In this document: piece by piece, positions 50,464 through 58,942 of the stretch
How the letters are laid out: each line of letters begins with the position of its first letter
Numbering within the stretch: position 1 is the first letter of the stretch
Assembly (NCBI RefSeq): GCF_900458435.1
Contig: NZ_UHCT01000001.1
Location: forward strand, 1,240,001-1,304,000
Direction of reading: 5' to 3'
DNA length: 64,000 nt
From: Staphylococcus carnosus
GTDB taxonomy: Bacteria; Bacillota; Bacilli; Staphylococcales; Staphylococcaceae
Program-made: the position numbers and the translations under genes
The notes under the pieces: generated by a model
Databases searched by the model: none
What the model saw: only the letters and a program-made list of their open reading frames with translations
Told to the model about the DNA's origin: nothing

Positions 50464-51732
50464 ATGAATTACCTAGACAGCTTATATTGGATCCATGAAA
50501 GGAATAAGTTTGGTATTAAACCAGGCACTAAGCGTATGGAATGGATGTTGCAACGTTTAGGCAATCCTGAAAACCATATAAATGGTATCCATGTAGGGGG
50601 AACAAACGGCAAAGGTTCTACTGTTGCTTATTTACGTTCAGCCTTAGTCGAAAATGGTTATGATGTCGGTACATTTACTTCACCATATATTGAAACCTTT
50701 AATGAACGTATTAGTTTGAATGGGGAACCTGTCAGTAATGACGTGATTGTGGAGTTGGTATCACGTGTTAAACCAGTGAGTGAAGCTTTAGAAGCAGAGA
50801 CTGAGTATGGTACTGCTACTGAATTTGAAATTATCACTACAATGATGTTTTTATATTTTGGAGAAATTCGTCCAGTCGATTTTGTGGTGATAGAAGCGGG
50901 ATTAGGTATTAAAAATGATTCCACTAATGTATTTGCACCAATCATGTCTATTATCACAAGCATTGGTTTAGATCATACTGATTTACTGGGTTCTAGTTAT
51001 TTGGATATCGCAAAAGATAAAGGCGATATTATTAAAAATCATGTACCTTTTGTATATGCAGTCAAAAATGAAGAAGCTTTAAAGTATTTACGAGAATATG
51101 CCGAGAAGCAAGATGCGCCTGCATATGAATTAGATAGAGATATTTCAATAGTTTCTGAAGAAGATGAATTTATTTATCGCTTTAAAGGTTATGAACTTGA
51201 AAATATCGCTTTAAATATGTTGGGAGAGCATCAAAAGGAAAACGCTGCTCTTGCAATTACTGCACTTATTATTTTATTTGAACAAGGTCAAATTGAACTC
51301 GATTTCAATAAAATGATTAATGCGATTGAAAAGGTAAGCTGGACTGGAAGAATTGAAAAAGTAAAAGAAGAACCATTAATGATTATTGATGGAGCTCATA
51401 ATAATGAAAGTGTTGATGCACTGATTGACACAATGAAAAAATATTATGACAAAGAAAACGTAGATATTTTATTCTCTGCAGTAAGCGGCAAACCGATTTC
51501 ACATATGCTAGAAGAATTGAAAACAATTTCTGATCATATTTATGTGACTGACTTTGATTTCCATAGAGCCAAACCGAAAGAAGAAATTGCAGCAGAGGCT
51601 GAAACATTTGAACCTATTCTTGTTGATAATTATGTTGATTTTATCGAAAATTATCAAGGTGATGCTTTAATTATTACAGGTAGTTTGTATTTTATCAGTG
51701 AAGTTAAAGCAAAAGTGAATTTTAATTCTTAA
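50464..51732 (+). CDS. folC: Folylpolyglutamate / dihydrofolate synthase
   Basis: A 422-residue Mur-ligase-family enzyme adding glutamate to folates. The P-loop GGTNGKGSTVAYLRS lies near 43-57, the folate region is seen in FTSPYIETFNERI, and the carbamylated-lysine/metal region in GLGIKNDSTNV. A second domain starts TGRIEKVKEEPLMIIDGAHN, with the family DGAHN motif. It follows valS by 11 bases, the usual Firmicute arrangement, so the T-box may also affect folC. A strong terminator follows. Confidence 0.95.
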   Translation: MNYLDSLYWIHERNKFGIKPGTKRMEWMLQRLGNPENHINGIHVGGTNGKGSTVAYLRSALVENGYDVGTFTSPYIETFNERISLNGEPVSNDVIVELVSRVKPVSEALEAETEYGTATEFEIITTMMFLYFGEIRPVDFVVIEAGLGIKNDSTNVFAPIMSIITSIGLDHTDLLGSSYLDIAKDKGDIIKNHVPFVYAVKNEEALKYLREYAEKQDAPAYELDRDISIVSEEDEFIYRFKGYELENIALNMLGEHQKENAALAITALIILFEQGQIELDFNKMINAIEKVSWTGRIEKVKEEPLMIIDGAHNNESVDALIDTMKKYYDKENVDILFSAVSGKPISHMLEELKTISDHIYVTDFDFHRAKPKEEIAAEAETFEPILVDNYVDFIENYQGDALIITGSLYFISEVKAKVNFNS

Positions 51733-51742
51733 ATATATAAAG

Positions 51743-51782
51743 AAGAGATGAAACGCAAATAAATTTGTGTTTCATCTTTTTT
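51743..51782 (+). terminator. Rho-independent terminator after folC
   Basis: AAGAGATGAAACGCAAAT pairs with ATTTGTGTTTCATCTTTT (one mismatch), then T residues. Confidence 0.9.
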
Positions 51783-51876
51783 ATTAGTATTTTAAATGCT
51801 TCATACATGTATAAAATCAAAATATAGAGTATATTCGCCCCATTTTGTTAAAAAATATTTTTTATAATTAAAATAA

Positions 51877-51905
51877 TTGATTCGATTATTTGAAGTCGTT
51901 ATAAT
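51877..51905 (+). promoter_or_regulatory. Promoter of comC
   Basis: TTGATT, 17-base spacer, TATAAT, 36 bases before the chosen comC start. Confidence 0.7.
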
Positions 51906-51940
51906 CAGCTATATTAAGCATACAAGTGAGGTTTCAGATA

Positions 51941-52648
51941 TTGTCAATTATTTTTTCAGGAGTTCTATGTGTGATTTTAGAAAGTTTTCTTTTACAATTT
52001 TGTCATATAAATAGGCTGGACTTTACTTATTTGAAAAGACGTTCAAGATGTGAAAAATGTAATCATACTTTACAGTTCTTGGATTTAATTCCGATAATCA
52101 GTTTTATTTTTTTAAAAGGAAAATGTCGCTATTGTAATGAGAATATTCCTTTTATCCACTTTGCAGGAGAGTTGGTCGCCTGGCTTCCTGTCATATTACT
52201 TTACAATCATCTTCTTGGTATGAATTCTAATCTTTTTTTAGCTTTCTATCTTCTGTTATTAACCGCGGCACTATATGATATTCAAACGTTTTCTATCCCG
52301 CTACACTTTCTTCTTATTATGTATATCGTAATAATTGTATTATCAGAACATATTTTCATTAATCAAATTGGTTTAATAATCCTCTTACATTTACTTTTCT
52401 TTTTCTCAAAATCCAGTATAGGATATGGTGATATTGCGGTATTTTCACTTTTTGTTCTGGTAACACCTTATCAATTTTTCTTCTTGTTATTTTGTATTAC
52501 TTTCATAGTTGCAGGCGTATTTTCGCTTTTTATTATGTATATATGGAGAAAGAAAATCTTCAAAATTCCACTTGTTCCGTATATTTTTTTATCTTTTTTA
52601 TTTGTTTCTGTTTTTTATCCCTTTTTAGTTAGATATTTTTATTTGTAG
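51941..52648 (+). CDS. comC: Prepilin peptidase ComC (type IV leader peptidase)
   Basis: A membrane protease of about 235 residues that trims and may methylate competence pseudopilins. The cytoplasmic loop has paired cysteines CEKC and CRYC near 37-40 and 62-65, as in bifunctional TFPP enzymes. The two catalytic aspartates are in LYDIQTF and the family signature GYGDIAVF near 163-166. Six to eight membrane segments. The TTG at 51941 is chosen because GAGG ends nine bases before it; the GTG at 51926 overlaps that site. The gene is intact, so a competence pilus is possible if comG is present elsewhere. Confidence 0.9.
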   Translation: MSIIFSGVLCVILESFLLQFCHINRLDFTYLKRRSRCEKCNHTLQFLDLIPIISFIFLKGKCRYCNENIPFIHFAGELVAWLPVILLYNHLLGMNSNLFLAFYLLLLTAALYDIQTFSIPLHFLLIMYIVIIVLSEHIFINQIGLIILLHLLFFFSKSSIGYGDIAVFSLFVLVTPYQFFFLLFCITFIVAGVFSLFIMYIWRKKIFKIPLVPYIFLSFLFVSVFYPFLVRYFYL

Positions 52649-52660
52649 GAGTGCATGCAC

Positions 52661-53341
52661 ATGATGATTAAACAATTACCAGAAAATGATAAACCGAAAG
52701 AAAAACTCATTGCCAAGGGAGCAGCGCATTTAGCTGATTCAGAATTACTCGCTATATTAATTAATACAGGCAGAAAAGGCCATTCGAGTATTGAAGTAGC
52801 ACAAGATTTGATAAAGATGGCAAGGAGTTTGAAAGAACTTAAATTATTATCGTTAAATGATATTATGAAAGTTAAAGGAATAGGTTTGAATAAAGCAATC
52901 ATTTTAAAAGCAGCTTTTGAATTAGGAGAGAGAATGTATATTCCGGATTTAGATACAAAAGTAAAAATAACTTCACCTCAGGATGCAGCTGATTATTTTT
53001 TATCCAGAATGATGCATTTAACACATGAGCAATTTGAAGTTTTATTTTTAAATTCAAAAAATGTTGTAATACGTCATGAAGTGATATTTGTAGGGACTTT
53101 AAATTCTTCTATTGTACATCCGAGGGAAGTATTTAAAGCAGCAATCAAATGGTCGAGTAATGCGATAATCGTAGTTCATAATCATCCTTCAGGAGATGTC
53201 ACACCTTCTAAAGAAGACATTCTGACTACAAAGCGATTGCAAGAATGCGGGAGAGTTTTAGGTATAGAATTGTTAGATCATATTATAATTGGGGATGCAA
53301 AATATTTAAGTATGGTTGAAGGTGGATACTTTGACGATTAA
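52661..53341 (+). CDS. radC: RadC / JAMM-domain protein (UPF0758)
   Basis: A 226-residue protein with an N-terminal helix-hairpin-helix ([21 protein letters not shown]) and a C-terminal JAMM metalloprotease-like domain with [14 protein letters not shown] near 173. The historic link to DNA repair is doubtful, and the biochemical role is unknown. AGGAG is nine bases before the ATG at 52661; the ATG at 52655 is only three bases away and so less likely. It begins 12 bases after comC and probably shares its promoter. In several Firmicutes radC lies beside mreBCD, as here, and in some it is competence-induced. Confidence 0.92.
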   Translation: MMIKQLPENDKPKEKLIAKGAAHLADSELLAILINTGRKGHSSIEVAQDLIKMARSLKELKLLSLNDIMKVKGIGLNKAIILKAAFELGERMYIPDLDTKVKITSPQDAADYFLSRMMHLTHEQFEVLFLNSKNVVIRHEVIFVGTLNSSIVHPREVFKAAIKWSSNAIIVVHNHPSGDVTPSKEDILTTKRLQECGRVLGIELLDHIIIGDAKYLSMVEGGYFDD

Positions 53342-53345
53342 AAAT

Positions 53346-53377
53346 AACCTAATTACTTAAACGCAATTAGGTTTTGT
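53346..53377. terminator. Terminator after radC, probably bidirectional
   Basis: Perfect nine-base arms AACCTAATT / AATTAGGTT around a ten-base loop, followed by TTTG. A small minus-strand gene ends 20 bases further on. Confidence 0.75.
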
Positions 53378-53396
53378 CTTTTAATTTATAATATAA

Positions 53397-53567
53397 TTAA
53401 AGCGGATGGTTTTGTATATATGCCATAATCCAAATGACACCTTGGTAAGCTAGATATATAATTAATACAAGTATTCCAGCTTTAATTAAAAATCTTAAAA
53501 TTGACAATCCAACTCTAAATAGTAAAACTACAAGCAATACAAGTAATATTAATGATAAAATTGTCAT
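53397..53567 (-). CDS. Small membrane protein, 56 residues, function unknown
   Basis: A minus-strand frame starting MTILSLILLVLLVVLLFRVG and ending IQNHPL. It has two hydrophobic stretches (about 3-18 and 30-51) split by a basic segment RVGLSILRFLIKA, so a one- or two-pass membrane peptide is likely. A strong GGAG lies eight bases before the ATG, and the gene ends just before a terminator stem. No family is recognised. Coding is supported by the ribosome site, composition and spacing, not by similarity that I can test. Confidence 0.65.
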   Translation of the reverse strand: MTILSLILLVLLVVLLFRVGLSILRFLIKAGILVLIIYLAYQGVIWIMAYIQNHPL

Positions 53568-53715
53568 CGATGCCACTCCTTTTATTTAATTTTAGCTTAT
53601 TTATTGATTATATGCATCAGTCCAGAGTCATATTATAGTTATCATTCTCTAGGCCGATGTATAAATTCAAACTATATTTTAAAATGAATGGATAAGAATA
53701 ATAGGCGGTGCAAAA

Positions 53716-54180
53716 ATGAGGTTTATTTTAAATTTGATAAAAAATATCATCGCTGTAGCAGGTATCATTGTTATCGTGTTTTTTGCATTGAAGTATGCTC
53801 CGTTTTTAAAAGATCAAGAGTGGAATCCTGTAGGTAATAAAGGGGCTCATTCATCTTATAGTACTGAAAGCGTTCCAGTTGATGAATTTAAACCAGGTCA
53901 ACATTATGCAGTGGAAGAAAATGATTTGCTTAACAATATGCCCACAAGCCAAACTAAAAATATATTTAATATGATAAATAAAAAAGAATTTATGCATGTC
54001 AGCGATTTAAGTAAAATGGGTTATAATGACCGATACTTAATTGGACAACGAGGCAACCAATTTATAATGTATCAATTCGGATCCGATGAAATCCGTGTTT
54101 ATGCGACTGAAATTGAATTGCAACAAGATTTAAATGCACTCCATCAAAATATTGAAATGAAACCGATGAATGCGTATTAG
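53716..54180 (+). CDS. Membrane-anchored hypothetical protein (DUF4930-like)
   Basis: A 154-residue protein with one N-terminal membrane anchor (about 7-26, IKNIIAVAGIIVIVFFALKY) and a polar remainder, likely outside the membrane or facing the wall. The segment MNKKEFMHVSDLSKMGYNDRYLIG-like region and the FIMYQFGSDEIRVYATE strand pattern look like a small globular domain. I recall staphylococcal proteins of this form as DUF4930, without known function. AGGCGGTG precedes the ATG. It is followed by the 46-residue gene 90 bases on and then a strong terminator. Confidence 0.7.
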   Translation: MRFILNLIKNIIAVAGIIVIVFFALKYAPFLKDQEWNPVGNKGAHSSYSTESVPVDEFKPGQHYAVEENDLLNNMPTSQTKNIFNMINKKEFMHVSDLSKMGYNDRYLIGQRGNQFIMYQFGSDEIRVYATEIELQQDLNALHQNIEMKPMNAY

Positions 54181-54270
54181 AATTTTGTTGTCTCATAGTG
54201 ATTATCTTGAAAAAGAAATATGATTAAGTTAACCTATGGTTGAATCAATTTTAGAGAGGGCTGGTTATGT

Positions 54271-54411
54271 ATGAGTAAGCAAAATAACGGAAAGAATGCT
54301 GACGAACAATCAAAAGCTCAAAAATTATTCGAGCAATGGAGAAAAGAAGAAACACTATATAAAGAAGACGAAAAAGATAGTGACAAAAGTGATGAAAAAT
54401 CAAAAAAATAG
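54271..54411 (+). CDS. Small charged protein, 46 residues, function unknown
   Basis: A frame starting MSKQNNGKNADEQSKAQKLF and ending DEKSKK. It is over half charged, with no hydrophobic segment, and so probably a soluble, largely disordered peptide with one short helix (QSKAQKLFEQWRKEE). GAGAGGG lies ten bases before the ATG. A second ATG four bases upstream closes after three codons and is not the start. It is followed by a strong terminator, fitting the end of a unit with the preceding membrane-anchored gene. No family is recognised. Confidence 0.6.
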   Translation: MSKQNNGKNADEQSKAQKLFEQWRKEETLYKEDEKDSDKSDEKSKK

Positions 54412-54477
54412 TTTTAATAGCTTAAAATAATATTTTAGTCTTTTATTAAGTTAAATAAAAAGGGCTAGTTATTCATA

Positions 54478-54527
54478 GAGTATCAGCAAATTTAGAAGCA
54501 ATAAATTTGCTGATACTCCTTTTTTTG
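54478..54527 (+). terminator. Strong Rho-independent terminator before mreC
   Basis: Perfect sixteen-base arms GAGTATCAGCAAATTT / AAATTTGCTGATACTC with an eight-base loop plus T/A closure, followed by seven T residues. Confidence 0.93.
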
Positions 54528-54567
54528 TAAAGTATATATAAATAAAAGGGGTTAGTGCTTTAATTAC

Positions 54568-54597
54568 TTGGTACAGTAATATAAAATAAGTTATGAT
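54568..54597 (+). promoter_or_regulatory. Candidate promoter of mreCD
   Basis: TTGGTA, 18-base spacer, TATGAT: 4 of 6 and 5 of 6 matches. Confidence 0.45.
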
Positions 54598-54628
54598 ATG
54601 AAATTTTGAGGTATTAGAGGTGTTCAGG

Positions 54629-55468
54629 TTGTCCAAGTTTTTTAAGAATAACAAGTTAATTGTTATTTTCTGTTCTCTAATTCTATTTATTGCTTTGATA
54701 GGATTATCGATCAGATCACATCATCAATCTTCTGTGGAACAATATGTAGGTGATACAGTATCTGTTCCGCAACGTGCAATATCCTATCCAATACATATCG
54801 TTACAGGATCAATTAACGGATTGTTTGATGGGGGAAGTTCTAAGAAAGATGCTAATAAAATTAAGCAATTAGAAACAGAAAACCAACGTTTAAAAGCAGA
54901 AAATAAAGATTTTCGAAAAGAATTAAAAATCAAAGACATTTCAGAATACGATCCAATTAGTTCAACTGTTATTGCTCGAAACCCAGACCAATGGATGAAT
55001 AAAGCAATTATTGACAAAGGTGAGAAAGCTGGAGTAAAAAACAACATGGCAGTAATTACCTCTGAAGGATTAGTTGGCCGTATTTCTAAAGTAAACCAAT
55101 TTTCATCTCAGGTTGATTTGCTTTCTACAAATTCAAGATCTGGGAAAATTTCAGTGAATATTCAGCATAAATCTGATAATGTTTTTGGATTGATTAATCA
55201 TTACGATCGTAAAACTAACGAACTCGTGATAAGTGATATTGATAATAAAGATAAAATCAGTAAAGGTGATAAGGTAGTAACAAGTGGTCTAGCAAATCAA
55301 CTTCCTAGTAATTTATATATTGGTGAAGTTACGAAAGTTGATAATGATGAATACGGACTTGCTAAAGAAGTACGTGTTAAAACAGCTGCAAACTTAAGTG
55401 ATTTAGATCATGTATATGTTGCAAAGAGAAATCCAAAGACGTTACCAGATGAAAGCGGTGAGCAATAA
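54629..55468 (+). CDS. mreC: Cell-shape protein MreC
   Basis: A 279-residue bitopic protein: one N-terminal membrane anchor (about 10-30), a coiled coil (about 70-105, KIKQLETENQRLKAENKDF) and two extracytoplasmic beta-barrel domains with VITSEGLVGRISKV and VVTSGLANQLPSNLYIGEV. It organises the peripheral wall machinery with MreD. The start chosen is TTG at 54629, eight bases after GAGG; the GTG at 54620 overlaps that site. Staphylococci keep mreCD but lack mreB in most genomes, and no mreB is seen here. The stop overlaps the mreD ATG by one base. Confidence 0.93.
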   Translation: MSKFFKNNKLIVIFCSLILFIALIGLSIRSHHQSSVEQYVGDTVSVPQRAISYPIHIVTGSINGLFDGGSSKKDANKIKQLETENQRLKAENKDFRKELKIKDISEYDPISSTVIARNPDQWMNKAIIDKGEKAGVKNNMAVITSEGLVGRISKVNQFSSQVDLLSTNSRSGKISVNIQHKSDNVFGLINHYDRKTNELVISDIDNKDKISKGDKVVTSGLANQLPSNLYIGEVTKVDNDEYGLAKEVRVKTAANLSDLDHVYVAKRNPKTLPDESGEQ

Positions 55469-55989
55469 TGCGCACATTCTGCTATTTTTTATTTGGTGCA
55501 TTTCTATTTTACGTTGATTCGATAATTGCACTGATAATACCTATGGATATAGGAAGTAAGGAAATCATCTTTGTACCGCATCTGTTACTGATGTATTTAC
55601 TGATTCTTACTATATATAAGAAACCAAGTATTGCGGTTACTTTAGCAATTATATTCGGACTGACTACAGATTTGTATTATGGAACAATTTATGGACTTAA
55701 TACTTTCGGATATTTACTATTTGTTATTTTGATGGATTATTTCTTTAAAGTATATTATCGAGATCACACAATGGTTTTCTTTGGAATTTGGATTTTTATC
55801 ATTATTTTTGAAATTTATACAACTATCATTTATGGCTTGTTAGGCATTATACAATTCAACTTCTTTGATTTTATCCTTTTCAGAATCATACCAACAGCAG
55901 TAATTAATTTATTATTATTACTCATTCTATTTGTGCCAACAAGAAAACTTATTAAAAAATTAGATTCTCCAATTGACAGAAAGGCTTGA
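55468..55989 (+). CDS. mreD: Cell-shape protein MreD
   Basis: A 173-residue integral membrane protein with five or six hydrophobic segments and very few soluble residues, ending in a basic tail (RKLIKKLDSPIDRKA). It matches MreD by size, topology and its TAATG overlap with mreC. The pattern GLTTDLYYGTIYGLNTFGY near 64-82 is the most conserved part of the family. It acts with MreC at sites of wall synthesis. The L21 leader begins just after its stop, so transcription into rplU from here is possible. Confidence 0.92.
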   Translation: MRTFCYFLFGAFLFYVDSIIALIIPMDIGSKEIIFVPHLLLMYLLILTIYKKPSIAVTLAIIFGLTTDLYYGTIYGLNTFGYLLFVILMDYFFKVYYRDHTMVFFGIWIFIIIFEIYTTIIYGLLGIIQFNFFDFILFRIIPTAVINLLLLLILFVPTRKLIKKLDSPIDRKA

Positions 55990-55994
55990 GGATG

Positions 55995-56105
55995 GTAAGC
56001 TTTAGCAGTTGAGTAGTTTATAGCTACATACAACCGCTCAAATATAGGTATAAGTATATTGATAAAATATCACCTATATATGGCGTGACTTATTATATAG
56101 GAGGT
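55995..56105 (+). ncRNA. L21-type ribosomal protein leader
   Basis: The 120 bases between mreD and rplU are structured. ATATAGGT at 56042-56049 pairs with ACCTATAT at 56072-56079, and a 5' segment (AGCTTTAGCAGTTGAGTAG, CTACATACAACCGCTC) contains short paired elements. A leader before rplU-ysxB-rpmA is known as the L21 leader in Firmicutes. The call rests on position and structure; exact bounds are approximate. Confidence 0.65.
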
Positions 56106-56112
56106 GCAAAGT

Positions 56113-56421
56113 ATGTTTGCTATTATCGAAACAGGCGGTAAACAAATTAAAGTAGAAGAAGGTCAAGAAATCTACGTAGAAAAATTAGACGTAAATGAAG
56201 GCGATGCTTTTACTTTTGACAAAGTATTATTTGTAGGTGGAGACGCTGTAAAAGTTGGTGCTCCAACAGTAGAAGGTGCTACAGTATCTGCTACAGTAAA
56301 TAAACAAGGTCGCGGTAAAAAAATTACTGTATTTACTTACAGACGTCGTAAAGACTCTAAACGTAAAAAAGGCCATCGTCAACCATACACTAAATTAACA
56401 ATTGACAAAATCAACGCTTAA
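56113..56421 (+). CDS. rplU: 50S ribosomal protein L21
   Basis: A 102-residue L21, standard length. It begins [20 protein letters not shown] and has the [20 protein letters not shown] motif that identifies the family. The ATG at 56113 is preferred over an in-frame start nine bases up because GGAGG (56100-56104) is placed correctly for it. First gene of rplU-prp-rpmA; only two bases separate it from prp. Confidence 0.97.
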   Translation: MFAIIETGGKQIKVEEGQEIYVEKLDVNEGDAFTFDKVLFVGGDAVKVGAPTVEGATVSATVNKQGRGKKITVFTYRRRKDSKRKKGHRQPYTKLTIDKINA

Positions 56422-56423
56422 TA

Positions 56424-56744
56424 ATGATTAATATTGACATATCGTTAAATGAAGAAGGTCAAGTAACAGATGTCATCATGGATGGTCATGCTGAACATGG
56501 CGAGTATGGTCATGATATTGTCTGTGCTGGTGCCTCAGCAGTTTTGTTTGGAAGTGTTAACGCCATCATGGGATTAACATCTGAAAGACCTGATATTGAT
56601 TACGATGATGATGGAGGATATTTCCATTACAGAAGTGTTCAACTTAACGATGAAAAAGCGCAATTAATCTTGCAAGCAATGCTCGTCTCACTTCAAACGA
56701 TTGAAGATGAGTATCACGATAATATAAAATTAAATTATAAGTGA
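56424..56744 (+). CDS. prp: Ribosomal-processing cysteine protease Prp
   Basis: A 106-residue member of the YsxB/Prp family. The catalytic pair is H22 and C34 in [20 protein letters not shown]. In Staphylococcus aureus Prp removes the N-terminal extension of L27, which is required for ribosome assembly. The substrate is the next gene in this unit, and its extension with the cleavage motif is present. The gene lies between rplU and rpmA, two bases after the first and 11 bases before the second, so enzyme and substrate are co-expressed. Confidence 0.95.
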   Translation: MINIDISLNEEGQVTDVIMDGHAEHGEYGHDIVCAGASAVLFGSVNAIMGLTSERPDIDYDDDGGYFHYRSVQLNDEKAQLILQAMLVSLQTIEDEYHDNIKLNYK

Positions 56745-56755
56745 GGTGTACTCAG

Positions 56756-57040
56756 ATGTTAAAATTAAACTTGCAATTCTTCGCATCTAAAAAAGGGGTA
56801 AGTTCTACAAAAAACGGACGTGACTCTGAATCTAAACGTCTTGGCGCTAAACGTGCTGACGGTCAATTCGTAACAGGCGGTTCTATTTTATTCCGTCAAC
56901 GCGGAACTAAAATCTACGCTGGTGAAAATGTAGGTCGTGGTGGCGACGATACATTATTCGCTAAAATCGACGGCGTTGTTAAATTCGAACGCAAAGGCCG
57001 TGACAAAAAACAAGTTTCAGTATACGCTGTAGCTGAGTAA
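56756..57040 (+). CDS. rpmA: 50S ribosomal protein L27 with cleavable N-terminus
   Basis: A 94-residue precursor of L27. The N-terminal extension [10 protein letters not shown] ends at the Prp cleavage motif (LQFF-A), leaving mature [20 protein letters not shown], whose N-terminus reaches the peptidyl-transferase centre. The core [29 protein letters not shown] is standard. GTGAGGTG precedes the ATG at 56756; the further upstream in-frame start at 56741 overlaps the prp end. Last gene before a strong terminator. Confidence 0.97.
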
Positions 57041-57053
57041 TTTTTGTTAACGT

Positions 57054-57087
57054 AACACCAGAAGTCATACTTCTGGTGTTTTATTTT
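57054..57087 (+). terminator. Rho-independent terminator after rpmA
   Basis: Perfect eleven-base arms AACACCAGAAG / CTTCTGGTGTT with a five-base loop, then TTATTTTT. Confidence 0.92.
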
Positions 57088-57119
57088 TGTCTTTATTTCT
57101 CTGTATACGGGAAAAATGA

Positions 57120-57125
57120 TATAAT
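57120..57125 (+). promoter_or_regulatory. Candidate -10 for the obg gene cluster
   Basis: A perfect TATAAT 46 bases before obg, with a weak -35 (TTCTCT) at 17 bases. Confidence 0.4.
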
Positions 57126-57171
57126 AATTAAGATATTTCAAACAGAAAATAATAAAAAAGAGGTGAGAAAC

Positions 57172-58464
57172 ATGTTTGTCGATCAAGTCAAAATATTATT
57201 AAAAGCCGGAGACGGTGGTAATGGAATTACAGCATACAGAAGAGAGAAATATGTTCCATTCGGAGGGCCAGCAGGCGGAGACGGCGGTCGTGGTGCTTCT
57301 GTTATATTTGAAGTTGATGAAGGTTTAAGAACATTACTTGATTTCAGATACCAGCGTCAATTCAAAGCAAAACGCGGTGAAGGCGGACAAGGCAGCAACA
57401 TGCACGGGAAGAATGCAGAAGATCTTGTGCTTAAAGTACCGCCAGGTACTTTAATTAAAGATGCAGAAACTGAAGAAGTACTAGCAGATTTAGTAGAAGC
57501 AGGTCAACGTGCAGTAGTCGCTAAAGGCGGTCGTGGCGGCCGTGGTAATTCACGTTTTGCTACTCCGAGAAACCCAGCACCAGATTTCAGTGAGAATGGC
57601 GAACCAGGTGAAGAAATAGAGGTAACTTTAGAACTGAAATTATTAGCAGATGTTGGTTTAGTAGGTTTTCCAAGTGTAGGAAAATCAACGTTGCTATCTG
57701 TTGTTTCAAAAGCAAAACCTAAAATAGGCGCTTACCACTTCACAACAATTAAACCAAACTTAGGTGTCGTATCTACACCAGATGGTAGAAGTTTTGTATT
57801 AGCAGATTTGCCTGGTTTAATTGAAGGTGCTTCAGAAGGTGTCGGTTTGGGACATCAATTTTTACGACATGTTGAAAGAACAAAAGTAATTGTGCATGTT
57901 ATAGATATGAGCGGATCGGAAGGAAGAGATCCATTAGAGGACTACAAAACAATCAATAAAGAATTGGAGTCTTATGGTCAACACTTAGAAGATAGACCTC
58001 AAATTGTTGTAGCGAATAAAATGGACTTGCTTGATGCTGAAGATAATTTAGAATTATTTAAAGAAGAAGTAGGCGATGATGTAGAGATTATCCCGATTTC
58101 TGCTTATACTAAAGAAAATATTGATCAATTACTTTATGCAATTGCTGATAAGTTAGATGAATATAAGGACGTTGACTTTACTAAAGAAGATGATGAAGCA
58201 CTCGGTGTTAACAGAGTGTTATATAAACATACTCCATCACAAGATACATTTACAATTACACGTGATGATGATGCAGCATATGTTGTGAGCGGTAAAGCAA
58301 TTGAACGTATGTTCAAGATGACTGACTTTAATAGTGATCCGGCTGTAAGAAGATTCGCTCGTCAAATGCGTTCAATGGGTATTGATGATGCACTTAGAGA
58401 ACGCGGTGCTAAAAATGGCGACATTGTTAGAATACTTGGCGGAGAGTTTGAATTTGTGGAATAG
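57172..58464 (+). CDS. obg: GTPase Obg (CgtA/ObgE)
   Basis: A 430-residue large-subunit-associated GTPase. The N-terminal Obg fold (about 1-158) has the glycine-rich repeats [14 protein letters not shown] and [12 protein letters not shown]. The G domain begins [12 protein letters not shown] near 165, with the switch motif [18 protein letters not shown] and NKMDLLD. The C-terminal OCT domain (about 350-430) is complete. Family members act in 50S maturation and in the stringent response through ppGpp binding. The frame is open 32 codons upstream, but GAGGTGAG fixes the start at 57172. Confidence 0.96.
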
Positions 58465-58474
58465 AGGTGTCTAA

Positions 58475-58930
58475 GTGGACGAGAAAAATGTTAAAAAGTT
58501 CTATTTGATACGAGAAGATGTGTTGCCAGAGTCTGTTATTAAGACATTGCAAATTAAGGATGCACTTAAAGAAAATCCGGAACTCTCAATATATGAAGCT
58601 GTAAGAGAATTTGGGCTATCTCGTAGTGCTTTTTATAAATATAAAGATACAATTTTTCCCTTAGATGAAAAAGTTGAAGAAACTAAAGAGTTTACAATTA
58701 TACTTTACGTACATGATAAAGTTGGAATGCTTGCTCAAGTTTTGAATACTATTTCGCAGATTCATATGTCCGTGCTTACGATTCATCAAAGTATACCTAT
58801 GGAAGATAAAGCAACTATTACGTTATCTATCAATTCAGCTGGAAGTCCAACTTCAATTGAAGATGTAATTTTTGAATTACGCAATATAGATAATGTGTAT
58901 AAAGTTGAAATAATCAGTATGTCTATGTAA
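58475..58930 (+). CDS. ACT-domain protein (PheB/UPF0735 family)
   Basis: A 151-residue protein with an N-terminal helix-turn-helix-like segment (LSIYEAVREFGLSRSAFYKY, about 37-56) and a C-terminal ACT domain (about 75-148, FTIILYVHDKVGMLAQVLNT). ACT domains bind amino acids; in Bacillus the homologue beside obg is called PheB and is not a chorismate mutase. A ligand-responsive regulator is a fair guess, but the target is unknown. The start is GTG with GAGGTG upstream, ten bases after obg. It probably shares the message with obg and ruvAB. Confidence 0.88.
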   Translation: MDEKNVKKFYLIREDVLPESVIKTLQIKDALKENPELSIYEAVREFGLSRSAFYKYKDTIFPLDEKVEETKEFTIILYVHDKVGMLAQVLNTISQIHMSVLTIHQSIPMEDKATITLSINSAGSPTSIEDVIFELRNIDNVYKVEIISMSM

Positions 58931-58942
58931 GGAAGTGACCAC

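Noticed and set aside
57076..57171. Extended N-terminus for Obg
   Set aside because: The extra 32 codons cross the rpmA terminator and promoter region; a clear ribosome site marks the ATG at 57172.
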